Shown one piece after another: positions 16,006 through 25,590 of a stretch of DNA of 64,000 nucleotides (position 1 is its first letter; the number at the start of each line of letters is the position of its first letter). Source of the stretch: Saccharomonospora cyanea NA-134 (GTDB lineage Bacteria > Actinomycetota > Actinomycetes > Mycobacteriales > Pseudonocardiaceae). A program made the position numbers and the translations under genes. Under the pieces are notes generated by a model. The model saw nothing but the letters and a program-made list of their open reading frames with translations, did no database searches and was not told the DNA's origin. The stretch spans positions 124,001-188,000 of the forward strand of contig NZ_CM001440.1 of assembly GCF_000244975.1 (NCBI RefSeq), read 5' to 3'.

Positions 16006-18261
16006 ATGACCGAGTGGCGTCAGCAGGCCGCCAGCGCGGTCGAGGCCGAGTTCGAACACGCGCGGCAGGCCGGTGAGTGGAGTGTGCTGGGCCCGCTGCG
16101 GCGGACCGACGACGGCGACTGTGTCGTCGATCTTCGGGGACGCCGGGTCCACCCGCTGAACGATGTCCGGGTCTCGGGTTCCGAGCGTCCGAGGCAGGGG
16201 ACGGCGGTGCCGGTGAGCACCGAGTTCTCGCGCGGCGTGCTGTGGTTGCACGACGTCGGGCCGGTGCCGTTCGAGTGCGACCGAGTCTGGGCGCGTGAGG
16301 TGACGCACGGCCACCAGCTCGCGCGGCTCGCGCGTGCGCTGAGGGAGTTGGGTGACGCGCCGTTGGCCGACCGGCTCGCGGACGGCGAGCTCGATCCGGC
16401 GGGCGAGGACGCCTACTCCACGTGCTTCGTGCCCGGTCTGCACTTCGTGTGGGGACCGCCGGGCAGCGGGAAGTCGCACATCGCCGCGCAGGCCGCGGCC
16501 GAGTTGGCCCGGCGTGGCAAGCGCGTCCTGCTCGTCACCGAGGAGGCTGTCGCGGGCCGGGCGTCACTGCACACCGTGGACGGCGGCGAGCGGCTCGCGC
16601 TCCAGCGGGACCTCGCCGATCTGTCCGCAGTGGATCGGGAACTCGCGCGGCTCGACTCCGAACTCCGCGACTACGACCACGAAGCCTTCCTCGCGGCCGA
16701 GCGGCGTATCGAGAACGCTCAGCGCGTCGCCGCGTTGGAGAGCGAGTTCGCCGCTCTGTGCGAACGGCACTGGGCGCTGGCGCTGCAGACGGCCGAGGCG
16801 GGGGAGACGCTGCGCCTGGCGCAGCGTTCCCACGACAGGGTGACAGGCGAGCACGCGCGGCGGACCGAGGCCCGCGTGCTGACGAACCAGCTCGCGAAGG
16901 TGGAGGAGCGGCTCGGTGAGCTGCGTGAGCGGGCGCGCAACCGGAACCCGCTCCACCGTGGTCGTAAGCGCGACCGGCAGGAACTGCGCGCGGCGGAGGA
17001 GGAGCGCCGCAGGCTGGTGTCGCGCATCGAGGAGTGCCGGAAGCGTGTGAACACGGTGTCCGACGACGTGCGCAGGCTCGCGTCCGAGCTCGAACGGGCA
17101 CGTGCGCAGGCTCGCGAGGCCGAGCGGGTCGAGTCGGAGACACGCACGCAGCTCGAACTGGTGCGGGACGAACTCATCCGGCTGAGTGCGGCCGGGTTGG
17201 CTGACGAGACCGACCACCGCTACTACGCCGACTGCCTGCACCGGGAGTTGCCGCGACTGCACGCCGAACGCGAGGCGCTAAGGGAACGGGCCAGGCACCG
17301 GGCCGCGCTCCGCGGCAGGTTCCAGGAACGCCTGTGGTGGATCGGCGAACGCGAACACGAGCTGCGCATGGGGGAGGAGGCGCGGTGGTGGGCCTCGGAA
17401 CCCGTGGTCGTCACGACCATGGCCGGGCTCACCCACGCCGGCGGCGTTTTCGACGTGGTGCTGGTCGACGACGCCGGTTCGGCCCGGCTGTGCGACGTGC
17501 TGCTGGCCGTCGCGCAGGCCCGCGAGACCGCCGTCGTGTTCGGTGATTTGGTTCAGCCGTGGCCGCAGGTGTCGCCCGTGGAGTTGGAGAAGCTGCCCGA
17601 GGTCCAGAAGTGGACGCTGTCCACGCCGTTCAGCCACTGCGGCATCCTGACCCCGTCCGACGCGCACGCCCATCCCGGCTGTGCTGTGCTGACCCGGCAG
17701 TACCGGGTCGGGCCCGCCATCCAGGCGATCGCCGACAACATCGGCTACAAGGCACTGGTCGCGGCCGAAGGCTCGCACACGGAGGTGGTCCTGCTCGACA
17801 CGGCCGGCGAGCCGGTGGAGCGCGCGGCGCTGGTACGGCTGATCTCCTCCGACGGCGGCGCGATCCTCGTGCCGTCGGAGGAGGATGTCGAGCAGTGGCG
17901 CGAGGTGCTGCGCGACACCCTCACCGTGGACGTGGGCACCGCGACCACGGTCACCGGCCACGAGTTCGGCACTGTGGTCCTCGACCTCACCACCGACGGC
18001 TGGTACGACAGGGTGCGGTCGTTCCTCTCCGGCATCGCCCGCGCTCGCGAGAGGCTGTACCTGCTGGCGGATCTCGACGCCGTGCGAGGTGCTCCCGCGG
18101 GCACGCCGCTGGGGGCGGTGGAGGCCCTCCACCTGCGGGGCGGACTGGTGGTGCGCCGACTGGGTGAGGTGTTGATTCCCCGCCAGCGGGAACAGTCCGC
18201 CACCGGATGGACCGCGACCGTGATCACTCATCCGGCGCCGGATGGCACGATAGCCGGGTGA
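16006..18261 (+). CDS. UPF1-like superfamily 1 helicase/ATPase with long coiled-coil insertion
   Basis: 751-residue P-loop protein. An N-terminal beta-rich region (1-140) precedes Walker A GPPGSGKS (about 150-157). A charged coiled coil of some 240 residues (about 200-440) then separates Walker A from the Walker B-like VVLVDDAG (about 482-490). Later motifs follow SF1B (UPF1/DNA2) order: LTRQYRVG (QYR motif), TVTGHEFGTVVLDL (motif V, with the usual Gln-Gly-Gln degenerate) and a SGIARARERLYLL arginine-finger segment (motif VI). ATG 16006 has an AAAGGGG ribosome site. The stop overlaps the next gene (GTGA), so a functional pair is likely. A DNA/RNA-directed role, possibly repair or defence, is inference. 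Confidence 0.8.
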   Translation: MTEWRQQAASAVEAEFEHARQAGEWSVLGPLRRTDDGDCVVDLRGRRVHPLNDVRVSGSERPRQGTAVPVSTEFSRGVLWLHDVGPVPFECDRVWAREVTHGHQLARLARALRELGDAPLADRLADGELDPAGEDAYSTCFVPGLHFVWGPPGSGKSHIAAQAAAELARRGKRVLLVTEEAVAGRASLHTVDGGERLALQRDLADLSAVDRELARLDSELRDYDHEAFLAAERRIENAQRVAALESEFAALCERHWALALQTAEAGETLRLAQRSHDRVTGEHARRTEARVLTNQLAKVEERLGELRERARNRNPLHRGRKRDRQELRAAEEERRRLVSRIEECRKRVNTVSDDVRRLASELERARAQAREAERVESETRTQLELVRDELIRLSAAGLADETDHRYYADCLHRELPRLHAEREALRERARHRAALRGRFQERLWWIGEREHELRMGEEARWWASEPVVVTTMAGLTHAGGVFDVVLVDDAGSARLCDVLLAVAQARETAVVFGDLVQPWPQVSPVELEKLPEVQKWTLSTPFSHCGILTPSDAHAHPGCAVLTRQYRVGPAIQAIADNIGYKALVAAEGSHTEVVLLDTAGEPVERAALVRLISSDGGAILVPSEEDVEQWREVLRDTLTVDVGTATTVTGHEFGTVVLDLTTDGWYDRVRSFLSGIARARERLYLLADLDAVRGAPAGTPLGAVEALHLRGGLVVRRLGEVLIPRQREQSATGWTATVITHPAPDGTIAG

Positions 18262-19388
18262 CCCGCCGATCGGACCTGCGCGCGTTCCTCCTGACGTTGG
18301 ACCCGGAGACGCTGGTCGACGTCCTGTGCGAGCAGGCCGATCGGGACGAGGAGCTGCGGCGGCGGCTCGTGGCGCTCGGCGGGGACAGCGAGCCCGCGCG
18401 GGTGCTGTTCGACGACGACACCGCACGGGCCGACACGGTGCAGTTCGACTCGGTACTGGACACGGTCCAGCGGTTGCTCGACGCGGGCACGTCCGCCGAC
18501 GTCACGCCACTGGCCCGAAGAACGGCCGACCGCCTCGCCACGGCGGTACGCGAGAGCGACGAGCCCTCCGACGGGCTGATCGCCCAGCTCGGGCGCGCGG
18601 TGTCGCTGTACGCGCGGGCGTGCGCGGCCCATCCACCGCCGCGGCGCGAACTCGCCGAATGGCTCACCCGGCTCGCGTTCGACGGTTCCGGTAGGCCCGT
18701 CGTGTGCCTGGCGGACTTCGCCGAAGTGCTCGGCGACGACGGGTTGGCGCGGGTTCGGTCGGTGGTGGACGCGGTGCTCGCCGAGGGCGGTGGCGACAGC
18801 CGCAGGGCACGCGCGGCACGCGCGTTGCGGTTGGAGCTCGCCGAGATCACCTCGGACGTCGACACCGTGGTGAGTCTGCTGTCCGAGGAACTGCCCCGCC
18901 TCGACGTCAGCCTGCGCATCGTGCGGGTGCTGCGGGCTGCGGGACGGCACTCCGAGGCCATCGCCCACGCCGCGAAGGCGCTGGGCAACACGGCGGCGGG
19001 CGGCAACGGCAGCCGTGGCCCGGTGGTGGAGGCGCTGGAGCGGGTGCGCACACGGCAGTCGCCCGTCGACACCTCCGAGGTCGAGCTTCTGCTGAACGAG
19101 GGTCGCTGCGACGAGGCGTGGAAGGCCTCGGCGGACTACGAGCCCTCCGACGTCATCCCGCTCTACCGCGACTGCGTCGAGCGGCTCATCGACTCCCGCA
19201 ACCCGCGGCAGTACGAGTACGCGGCCGTGCAACTGCGGCGGCTGCGGATGCTGTATCGGCGCGCGGGCACCTCCGGGGAGTTCTCCACGTACCTCGCCGA
19301 GCTGCTCACCCGGCACCGGCGCAAGACGCGGTTGCTCGACGAGCTCCGCAAGGCGCGGGTCGCGCTGCCGAAGGTTCTCGCCGGTTGA
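18258..19388 (+). CDS. alpha-helical partner protein of the UPF1-like helicase
   Basis: 376-residue soluble, almost wholly alpha-helical protein. Its N-terminus (RAFLLTLDPETLVDVLCEQA, then DRDEELRRRL) resembles the conserved segment found C-terminal to SWIM zinc fingers and in DUF6880-like proteins. No SWIM CxC...CxH zinc motif is present here. The middle and C-terminal parts have TPR/HEAT-like helical pairs (RAAGRHSEAIAHAAKALG). It starts at GTG 18258, overlapping the helicase stop by 4 nt, so translation is coupled. No catalytic motif seen; it probably acts as a scaffold or sensor for the helicase. Confidence 0.7.
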   Translation: MTRRSDLRAFLLTLDPETLVDVLCEQADRDEELRRRLVALGGDSEPARVLFDDDTARADTVQFDSVLDTVQRLLDAGTSADVTPLARRTADRLATAVRESDEPSDGLIAQLGRAVSLYARACAAHPPPRRELAEWLTRLAFDGSGRPVVCLADFAEVLGDDGLARVRSVVDAVLAEGGGDSRRARAARALRLELAEITSDVDTVVSLLSEELPRLDVSLRIVRVLRAAGRHSEAIAHAAKALGNTAAGGNGSRGPVVEALERVRTRQSPVDTSEVELLLNEGRCDEAWKASADYEPSDVIPLYRDCVERLIDSRNPRQYEYAAVQLRRLRMLYRRAGTSGEFSTYLAELLTRHRRKTRLLDELRKARVALPKVLAG

Positions 19389-19389
19389 G

Positions 19390-19533
19390 TCACCGGACCG
19401 GTGTGTTCGAGCGCCTGGCCCTGCGCCAGCCGCGCACGTCGCCGTAGTCCAGGGCCGCGGCGCCGAAGGCCATCGCCAGCAGCACCGTGATGCCCAGTAC
19501 CGCACCGACCCAGGTCAGAATGTCCGCAAGCAT
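19390..19533 (-). CDS. small single-pass membrane protein
   Basis: 47-residue protein: one membrane helix (about residues 5-28, LTWVGAVLGITVLLAMAFGA) followed by a basic cytoplasmic tail (RGWRRARRSN). ATG 19533 has a strong GGGAGGG ribosome site, which is the main support for calling it. Function unknown. It ends next to the convergent helicase-partner gene. Confidence 0.55.
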   Translation of the reverse strand: MLADILTWVGAVLGITVLLAMAFGAAALDYGDVRGWRRARRSNTPVR

Positions 19534-19646
19534 CGTGGCCGCCCTCCCGAAACGTGTGTGTCGCTCTTCCCCCAGGGTCACGGGCGGGGGATCAACCGGG
19601 TATCGGCCAAGTGGTTAGTGCTGCCGGGACGGCTCGGCCGATCGAC

Positions 19647-22379
19647 CTAGGGATGCGCGGCGCCGAACGTTCCGGCGAGCGCCTTCGCCACGGCACGCGC
19701 GGTCCTGGCCAGTGCCAGGTTCTCGGATGTGCTGCGCTCCGCCTGCGCCCGCGCCAGTGCCTCGGCCGCGGCCTTCCCACCCGCTGAGGCGACACACCGC
19801 AGACCGACGTCCACACACGCCCTGAGCTGTCGTGGTGCCCGCATGCGGTGCCAGTCGTCGAGGGTGAGCTGCAGCAGCTTGGCCGCCTCGGGCACACGGC
19901 CGAGCGTGAGCAGCGCGTCCGCCAGCGCGGTCCCCGACGACGCCGTGATCCACGTGGCCTCGGCGGCCTTGGCCTTGGCCCGCGCCCTCGCGAGCACACT
20001 CGCGCCCCTGCCGAGGTCGGTGAGGCTCGCCGAGCGGCCCTCGGCGTAGGCGGCGAGGGCGATGCGACACGCGGAGCCGGACTCGCGGGCGAACCGGGTC
20101 GCGAGTTCGGCGTTGCGGGACGCCTCGTGGTGGTGTCCGCCGCGTGCGGCCACCAACGACAGGAAGGAGTGGGCGTCGGCCCTGCAGTGGTCGGGGATGT
20201 CGGGCAGTTCCAGCAGCTCGTGGCACACCGTGGCGGCCCGGTCGTCGTCACCGAGGTCGTAGTAGGCGCAGACGAGGGTGTGCACGGCCGAACAGTGCTG
20301 TTGCGGCGTGGCGGCCAGCTCCGCGGCTCGGGCCGCGAGCCGCAATCCCTCCTCGGGCAGGCCACAGCGCAGCGCCGCGGCCGCGCCCGACGCCGCGGCG
20401 GGAGCATGGCGGGACAGCCGGGGGTCAGAAGCGCGCGCCACGGCGAGCTGCCACGGAAGCAGCCTGGGGGCCGGACGGTAGGTGGTGAGCGACCCGACCA
20501 ACCCGGTCAGCTCCGCCGCCAGAGCCGGTTCCTCCGAGAAGGCCCAGCTCAGCGCGACACACACGTCGTCCTCCATCCGGCGGAGCCGCTCGAAGCTCGC
20601 GAGCTCGTCGGCGGGCGGGTGGGTCACGGCGTCGGTGACCACGTCGACACACCACAGTGCGTGCCTCTGCCTGGCCTTGTGCTCGGCCTCCGTGCCCGCG
20701 AACCACTGTGTGGCGTGCCTGCGCACGAGGTCGGGCAGCCGGTGGCGCGAGTCGGCGGTGGTGGTGAGCAGTCCCGCGCGCCCGAGACGATCGAGGGCGT
20801 CCTCCACGGTGTCGCTGCTGTCCACCACCCTCCCCGCAGCGTCAGCGGAGACGTCGCCACCGAACACCGTCAGGGCACCGAGGAGGTCACGCTGGATGCG
20901 CGTGAGCTGGGAGCACGACCACTCGACGAGGTCGTTCGGCCAGGCCGACGGCATCGTCCAGCCGTCGCCTGCGACGCCTCCGGCGAGGACCTCCAGCGTC
21001 AGCGGCAGGCAGTCCACTCGCCGCAGCACGGCCCGTCCCGCGTCGGCCTCCGCGTCGTCGCGGGGATAGTCGGCCCTCAGCCGGCGGGCCCGGTCGCGGA
21101 ACAACTCCCCTGCCCTGGACAGCAACGGATCGCGCACACCGTCCCTGGCCAACGGGCCCAGCGGCAGCACCTGTTCGCCCGCGAGGCCGAGCCGCACCCG
21201 GCTCGTGACCACGACGGTGACGTCCTGACACCGGGAGCGCAGCCTGCGCACGAGCGTGCGCACGGCTGTCAGCAGATGCTCGCAGCCGTCGAGCACCAGC
21301 ACGTGCCGCCGTCCGCACAGGTACTCGGCGAGCACCGTGGGAAGGTCGTCGGACGTGTCGTGGCGTCCCCGCGAGTGCATCCCCAACGCGGCGGCCAACG
21401 TGCCGTGGAGATCGACCGAGTCACACGTGGACAAACGGACGAAGGTGGTAGGAACCTCCGTCGCGGACAGTGCTTCCAGCGTGAGGCGGGTCTTGCCGCA
21501 TCCGGCGGGTCCCGTCACGGTGACGAACCGGTCGCGGTGGATCATCGTGGACAGCCGGGCCAGCTCGTGTCCACGGCCGACGAACGTCGTGTCGACGCGA
21601 TCGGCCGCGACAGCATCCGCCGAAGCGGGCTCCCGCCCGGTGACGGCGCGGTAGGTCTCGCGCAGCTCGGTACTCGGCCCCTCGCCGAGTTCGTCCTCCA
21701 GCCGCTCGACGAGCTGGTCGTAGCAGGCGACGGCGTCACTCGTCATGCCCAGCCGGTGCAGCGCCCACATCGCGTGTCCGCAGGCGCGCTCCCGCAGCGG
21801 CTCGGCCGACAGCAGCGCGAGCAACCGTCCTGCCGCGTCCTCGACGGAGCCCACCTCGAGTTCGCACGCGGCCAGGTCCTCGACGGCGCGGGCCCGGAGC
21901 TGCCGCAGCCGCACGCAGGCGGGATGGTCCACACCGTCCCGGCGGAGGTCGGGCAGCGGGTCCCCGCGCCACAGTGACAGCGCCCGTTCGAGCGTGGAGA
22001 TCGCCTCCCGTGGTGTGCACCAGCGGGCCGCCTCGACCATCCGCTCGAAACACACCGCGTCGACGAGTTCGGGCTCGACTGTCAGCACGCACCCGCCCGC
22101 CGCCCACGAGAGGTCGGCTTCGGGGGCCAGCAGCGTGCGCAGCCTGCTGATCCGGGTTTCGAGGGAGTCGAGGGGGTTGGCCGGCAGCTCGTGAGGGGCC
22201 CACACGAGACGGACGAGGGTGTCGGTCGGCACAGCGCGGTTGGCTTCGGCGACCAGCGCCGAAGCCACGACACGCATGGCCTTGTCTGTGATCGGTTGCT
22301 CAGCCCCACGTCTGGTGACGCGGAGCGGACCGAGAACACTGACAAGCGGGTGAGTCGAGCCTTTGCCCACACCGGCCAT
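19647..22379 (-). CDS. AfsR/SARP-type regulator with BTAD, NTPase and TPR domains
   Basis: 910-residue regulator: N-terminal winged-helix DNA-binding domain (about 10-100), bacterial transcriptional activation domain (about 105-250, with RACGHAMWALHRLG), STAND/NB-ARC-type ATPase with Walker A GPAGCGKT (near 290) and Walker B HVLVLDGCEHLL (near 360), then C-terminal helical repeats (560-900). It matches the AfsR architecture that controls secondary metabolism in Streptomyces. No biosynthetic cluster lies in this window, so its targets are elsewhere or global. It is transcribed in the same direction as coaA upstream, with a 55-nt gap. Confidence 0.88.
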   Translation of the reverse strand: MAGVGKGSTHPLVSVLGPLRVTRRGAEQPITDKAMRVVASALVAEANRAVPTDTLVRLVWAPHELPANPLDSLETRISRLRTLLAPEADLSWAAGGCVLTVEPELVDAVCFERMVEAARWCTPREAISTLERALSLWRGDPLPDLRRDGVDHPACVRLRQLRARAVEDLAACELEVGSVEDAAGRLLALLSAEPLRERACGHAMWALHRLGMTSDAVACYDQLVERLEDELGEGPSTELRETYRAVTGREPASADAVAADRVDTTFVGRGHELARLSTMIHRDRFVTVTGPAGCGKTRLTLEALSATEVPTTFVRLSTCDSVDLHGTLAAALGMHSRGRHDTSDDLPTVLAEYLCGRRHVLVLDGCEHLLTAVRTLVRRLRSRCQDVTVVVTSRVRLGLAGEQVLPLGPLARDGVRDPLLSRAGELFRDRARRLRADYPRDDAEADAGRAVLRRVDCLPLTLEVLAGGVAGDGWTMPSAWPNDLVEWSCSQLTRIQRDLLGALTVFGGDVSADAAGRVVDSSDTVEDALDRLGRAGLLTTTADSRHRLPDLVRRHATQWFAGTEAEHKARQRHALWCVDVVTDAVTHPPADELASFERLRRMEDDVCVALSWAFSEEPALAAELTGLVGSLTTYRPAPRLLPWQLAVARASDPRLSRHAPAAASGAAAALRCGLPEEGLRLAARAAELAATPQQHCSAVHTLVCAYYDLGDDDRAATVCHELLELPDIPDHCRADAHSFLSLVAARGGHHHEASRNAELATRFARESGSACRIALAAYAEGRSASLTDLGRGASVLARARAKAKAAEATWITASSGTALADALLTLGRVPEAAKLLQLTLDDWHRMRAPRQLRACVDVGLRCVASAGGKAAAEALARAQAERSTSENLALARTARAVAKALAGTFGAAHP

Positions 22380-22434
22380 GGTCGAGCCCTACTCGGAGGT
22401 CAACCACTCGGAAAGCCACCGGATCGGGTGGTCC

Positions 22435-23370
22435 CTACAACTTGCGCAGCCGCACCCGGTTGATCGAGTGGTCGCAGTCCTTCCGCAACACCAGCGTCGC
22501 CCTGGGCCGGGTGGGCCGGATGTTCTCGACGAGGTTCGGCTCGTTGATCGTCTTCCACAGGTGCCGGGCTTCGGCCCTGGCCTCGTCGTCGGGAAGACCG
22601 GCGAAGTGGTGGAAGTGCGACGCGGGGTCGGCGAACGCGGTGTGCCTCAGCTTGAGGAACCGCTCGACGTACCACTGTTCGATGTCGGCGGTGTGGGCGT
22701 CCACGTAGATGGAGAAGTCGAACAGGTCCGACACCGTGAGCCTGGGGCCCGGTTGCAGGACGTTGAGCCCTTCGAGGATCAGTATGTCGGGCCTGCGCAC
22801 CACCTGCTCCTCGCCGGGGAGGATGTCGTAGGCCAGGTGGGAGTAGACCGGCGCCCTGACCTCCTCGGCACCCGACTTCACCTCGGTGACGAACCGCAGC
22901 AACGCGCGACGGTCGTAGCTCTCGGGGAAGCCCTTGCGGTGCATCAGGCCCCGGCGCACGAGTTCGGCGCGCGGGTGGAGGAAGCCGTCCGTGGTCACCA
23001 GGTCGACCCTCGGATGGTCCGGCCAACGGGCCAGCAGCGTTCGCAGAATACGGGCGGTGGTGGACTTGCCGACCGCCACGCTGCCCGCGATGCCGATGAT
23101 GAACGGGACCTTGGTGCCGTGCGCGTCCTCGCCGAGGAAGGTGGTGGTGGCCTCGTACAGGCGCTGACGGGCCGCCACCTGGAGGTTTATCAGGCGGGAC
23201 AGCGGAAGGTACACCTCGGCGACCTCGGTGAGGTCGATCTGCTCGCCGAGGCCCCGCAACCGGTCCAGTTCCTCGGCGGTCAACGGCAATGGGGTCGAGC
23301 GACGCAACTCGCGCCACTGATCGCGCTGTAGTTCGACGTAGGGACTGCGCTCACGGACCCGTGGTGGCAT
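22435..23370 (-). CDS. coaA: type I pantothenate kinase
   Basis: Phosphorylates pantothenate, the first committed step of coenzyme A synthesis. The 311-residue sequence has the bacterial type I features: Walker [13 protein letters not shown] (near residues 93-104), [19 protein letters not shown] and EGLNVLQPG. Length matches E. coli CoaA (316). ATG 23370 has a GAGGAG ribosome site. A 269-nt region with an inverted repeat separates it from the divergent YbaB-like gene. Confidence 0.95.
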   Translation of the reverse strand: MPPRVRERSPYVELQRDQWRELRRSTPLPLTAEELDRLRGLGEQIDLTEVAEVYLPLSRLINLQVAARQRLYEATTTFLGEDAHGTKVPFIIGIAGSVAVGKSTTARILRTLLARWPDHPRVDLVTTDGFLHPRAELVRRGLMHRKGFPESYDRRALLRFVTEVKSGAEEVRAPVYSHLAYDILPGEEQVVRRPDILILEGLNVLQPGPRLTVSDLFDFSIYVDAHTADIEQWYVERFLKLRHTAFADPASHFHHFAGLPDDEARAEARHLWKTINEPNLVENIRPTRPRATLVLRKDCDHSINRVRLRKL

Positions 23371-23548
23371 TCGGTCACTCCTCGCCCGTCGATGGGCCTG
23401 GCGCGTACATCAGCTCTCCGAAAGCCCCGGACACATCGACTGTCCGGCTCACGGCGACGCAGCCCGGCCACCGCTCCCTGATCGAACGCCAATGTGTCAG
23501 GAGCTCTCAACGCGCATTCAACGTTAGGTCTTCCGTGGCCGTGGCGGG

Positions 23549-23573
23549 CTGTGACGTTCTACACCCGTCACAG
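23549..23573. promoter_or_regulatory. inverted repeat in coaA/YbaB intergenic region
   Basis: CTGTGACG-N9-CGTCACAG, perfect 8-bp arms, located 67-91 nt upstream of the YbaB-like start and about 180 nt upstream of coaA. It is a candidate operator. The half-sites resemble CRP-type TGTGA/TCACA, but their spacing (N13) is too wide for a classical CRP site. Confidence 0.35.
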
Positions 23574-23639
23574 TCACCCCGGCCCCTGCGATCCGTTACT
23601 TTGTTCTGCCACCCGGTTCTTCCAACAAGGGGTTTCACT

Positions 23640-24194
23640 GTGAGCACACCCGAACCACACGCGTCCGACCCGATGAAGTTCGCCCAGGATCTGACCGACT
23701 GGGCGAAGAACCTGGAGCGCAAGGCGGCGCAGTACAACGAGTTGAAGGGGCGCCTCGACGCGGTGTCGGTGTCCGCGCAGTCACCGGACGGAGTGGCGAG
23801 GGTCACCGTCGACGCCAACGGTGTTCCCACCGAGCTGACGATCACCGAACGGGGCCGGGGCGTGGACCCCGCGCAGCTCTCGCACACCCTGACGCAGACG
23901 CTGCGGCAGGCGCAGGCCAGGCTGCGTGAGCAGGTGACCCAGCTCACGATGGCGACGGTCGGGGACGACGCCGCGGGGCAGGACATCGTCGACAACTACC
24001 GCGAGCGGTTCACCGAGCCGGTCCGTGAGGAACCGCCCGCCGCCGGGCCTCGCACCATGCACCTCGGCGCGCAGCCCGACGAACCGCCCGCGCCGCCGCG
24101 CACGGAACCACGTCCGTCCCGGCCGCGTCCCAACTCCGACGACGACGGCGATGATGGCGACGACTACTTCGGCGGCTCGGTCCTGCGGCGCTGA
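23640..24194 (+). CDS. YbaB/EbfC-like protein of a type VII secretion satellite
   Basis: 184 residues: an N-terminal YbaB/EbfC fold (about 10-115; coiled N-terminal helix, then DGVARVTVDANGVPTELTI, then a long amphipathic helix) and a disordered Pro/Asp-rich tail. Housekeeping YbaB lies between dnaX and recR, which are absent here. Instead it precedes EspC-like and WXG-like genes, as EspL (a YbaB-fold ESX-1 chaperone, Rv3880c) does in mycobacteria. A substrate-chaperone role is therefore inferred. GTG 23640 has an AAGGGG ribosome site. Confidence 0.8.
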   Translation: MSTPEPHASDPMKFAQDLTDWAKNLERKAAQYNELKGRLDAVSVSAQSPDGVARVTVDANGVPTELTITERGRGVDPAQLSHTLTQTLRQAQARLREQVTQLTMATVGDDAAGQDIVDNYRERFTEPVREEPPAAGPRTMHLGAQPDEPPAPPRTEPRPSRPRPNSDDDGDDGDDYFGGSVLRR

Positions 24195-24233
24195 GCCGCG
24201 ACGGGGATCGCTTCGACGACGAGGAGGACGAAC

Positions 24234-24581
24234 GTGGGTGCGCCTGGATACCAGGTCGACGTGGGGCGGCTGCGTGAGCACGCGGGAAGCATCGGGACGA
24301 TCAGGTCGGAGGTGGCCGAGGCGGGCCAGGCCGGGCACTACGTGTCCGGGCTCGACGACGCCTACGGTGCCATCCCGCGGATGATGTTCCTGCCGAACGC
24401 CCTGCAGGACGCGCAGGAACGGGTGGCGAGCCTCATCGACTCCGTCAGCACGCAGCTCGAAGGTCTCGCGGACAAGCTGAAGACCGCCGCCGAGAAGTAC
24501 GAGGCGGGCGAGAAGGAAGGCCAGGAGCGGCTCCAGCCGCCGAAGGACGACATCGACCGTACCGACATCATCGCGGTCTGA
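24234..24581 (+). CDS. EspC-like (DUF2580) type VII secretion target
   Basis: 115-residue helical protein with the pattern of DUF2580/EspC-type ESX substrates: an N-terminal helix (YQVDVGRLREHAGSIG), a short central turn, and a second long helix (DSVSTQLEGLADKLKTAAEK) ending in a charged tail. GTG 24234 has a GAGGAGGA ribosome site. It lies between the YbaB-like and WXG-like genes (39 and 14 nt gaps), indicating one operon. It probably forms a helical hairpin that pairs with the next protein for secretion. Confidence 0.75.
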   Translation: MGAPGYQVDVGRLREHAGSIGTIRSEVAEAGQAGHYVSGLDDAYGAIPRMMFLPNALQDAQERVASLIDSVSTQLEGLADKLKTAAEKYEAGEKEGQERLQPPKDDIDRTDIIAV

Positions 24582-24595
24582 GAGGCGGCGGAAGT

Positions 24596-25552
24596 ATGGG
24601 AATCCTGGACGAGCAGCCCAGCCAGGAGCTGGCCGACAGCGGGTTGATCGCCGACGGGGTCACCGCCCGCGACACGTACGACTCGCTGCAGAGCCCCACC
24701 AAGGCCGCGGCCGGTGGCGCGTTGATGCTGGGGCTGGCGAACCCGGCGTTGCTGCCCGTGGGCATCGCTGCCGGAGCCATGGGCGGCCAGTTCGACAACA
24801 TGGGCTCCGCCTACGAACTCACCGCCGGAACCTCCATCGGCACGGCGTGGGACGCCTACAACCAGATCAGCAGTGGCGACTACGCGGCGGGCATCCCCAA
24901 CGCGCTCATCGTGGGCGCCGACGTGGTCGGCGCCATCGGCGACCCGATCGCGGCGGTGGCCGGGCAGCTGGTCGGCTGGATGATGGAGCACCTCGAACCA
25001 CTGAGGATGGTGCTCCACGGCCTCACCGGCGAGCCGGCGATCGTGCAGGGTTACGCGGACACGTGGGACAACATCGCCAAGCGGCTGGAAGGCCAGTACG
25101 CGGCCATCGGCGAGGCCGTCAACGGCCAGGAGCACTGGAAGGGCGACGGCGCCGACGCCTACCGCAAGGCCGCGGCCAACACCCAGGGCGCGCTGTCCGG
25201 CGCGTACGCGGGCGCGATGGCCGTCAAGGACGCGGCGCTGAAGATGAAGGACGTCGTCGCGTCGGTGCGCAACATGGTGCGCGACATTCTCGCCGACCTC
25301 GCGGGCAGCCTCGTCAGCGCGGCCGTGAAGTGCCTGATCCCGCCGCTGGCGGTGACGGCGATCCCCGCCGCCATCTCCACGATCGCCAAGGCGGCGATGG
25401 ACATCGCGGGCAAGGTCTCCCGTCTCGCGCTCGTCGTCACCCGCCTCATCGCCGTGCTCATCGACCTCGGTGAGGCGCTGAACCAGATCGAGCAGTCGAA
25501 CGGGCAGAACTCCGGCTCGGTCCAGCCCAAGGGCGAGAAGATCGGGTCCTGA
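24596..25552 (+). CDS. WXG100-superfamily secreted/effector-like protein
   Basis: 318 residues. A Gly/Ala-rich hydrophobic N-terminal part (35-110) precedes a WXG-like helical hairpin (about 145-225, with the turn QEHWKGDGADAYRKAA, which gives the W-x-G motif). Long hydrophobic helices follow (about 230-300) and could span or insert in membranes. This layout is typical of actinobacterial ESX substrates that lack a recognisable enzymatic toxin domain. It shares an operon with the EspC-like and YbaB-like genes and ends in a bidirectional terminator. Confidence 0.75.
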   Translation: MGILDEQPSQELADSGLIADGVTARDTYDSLQSPTKAAAGGALMLGLANPALLPVGIAAGAMGGQFDNMGSAYELTAGTSIGTAWDAYNQISSGDYAAGIPNALIVGADVVGAIGDPIAAVAGQLVGWMMEHLEPLRMVLHGLTGEPAIVQGYADTWDNIAKRLEGQYAAIGEAVNGQEHWKGDGADAYRKAAANTQGALSGAYAGAMAVKDAALKMKDVVASVRNMVRDILADLAGSLVSAAVKCLIPPLAVTAIPAAISTIAKAAMDIAGKVSRLALVVTRLIAVLIDLGEALNQIEQSNGQNSGSVQPKGEKIGS

Positions 25553-25560
25553 ACTCCGGT

Positions 25561-25590
25561 TGAGGAGGCCCTCCCGGTGGGGCCTCCTCA
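25561..25590. terminator. bidirectional hairpin terminator
   Basis: TGAGGAGGCC (25561-25570), 10-nt loop, then GGCCTCCTCA (25581-25590). It separates the convergent WXG-like and macro-domain genes; the second arm overlaps the macro gene's stop codon. Confidence 0.7.

Noticed and set aside
23549-23573. CRP-type site upstream of the YbaB-like gene
   Set aside because: TGTGA and TCACA half-sites are present but separated by 13 nt, not the 6 nt required, so it is kept only as an unspecific inverted repeat.
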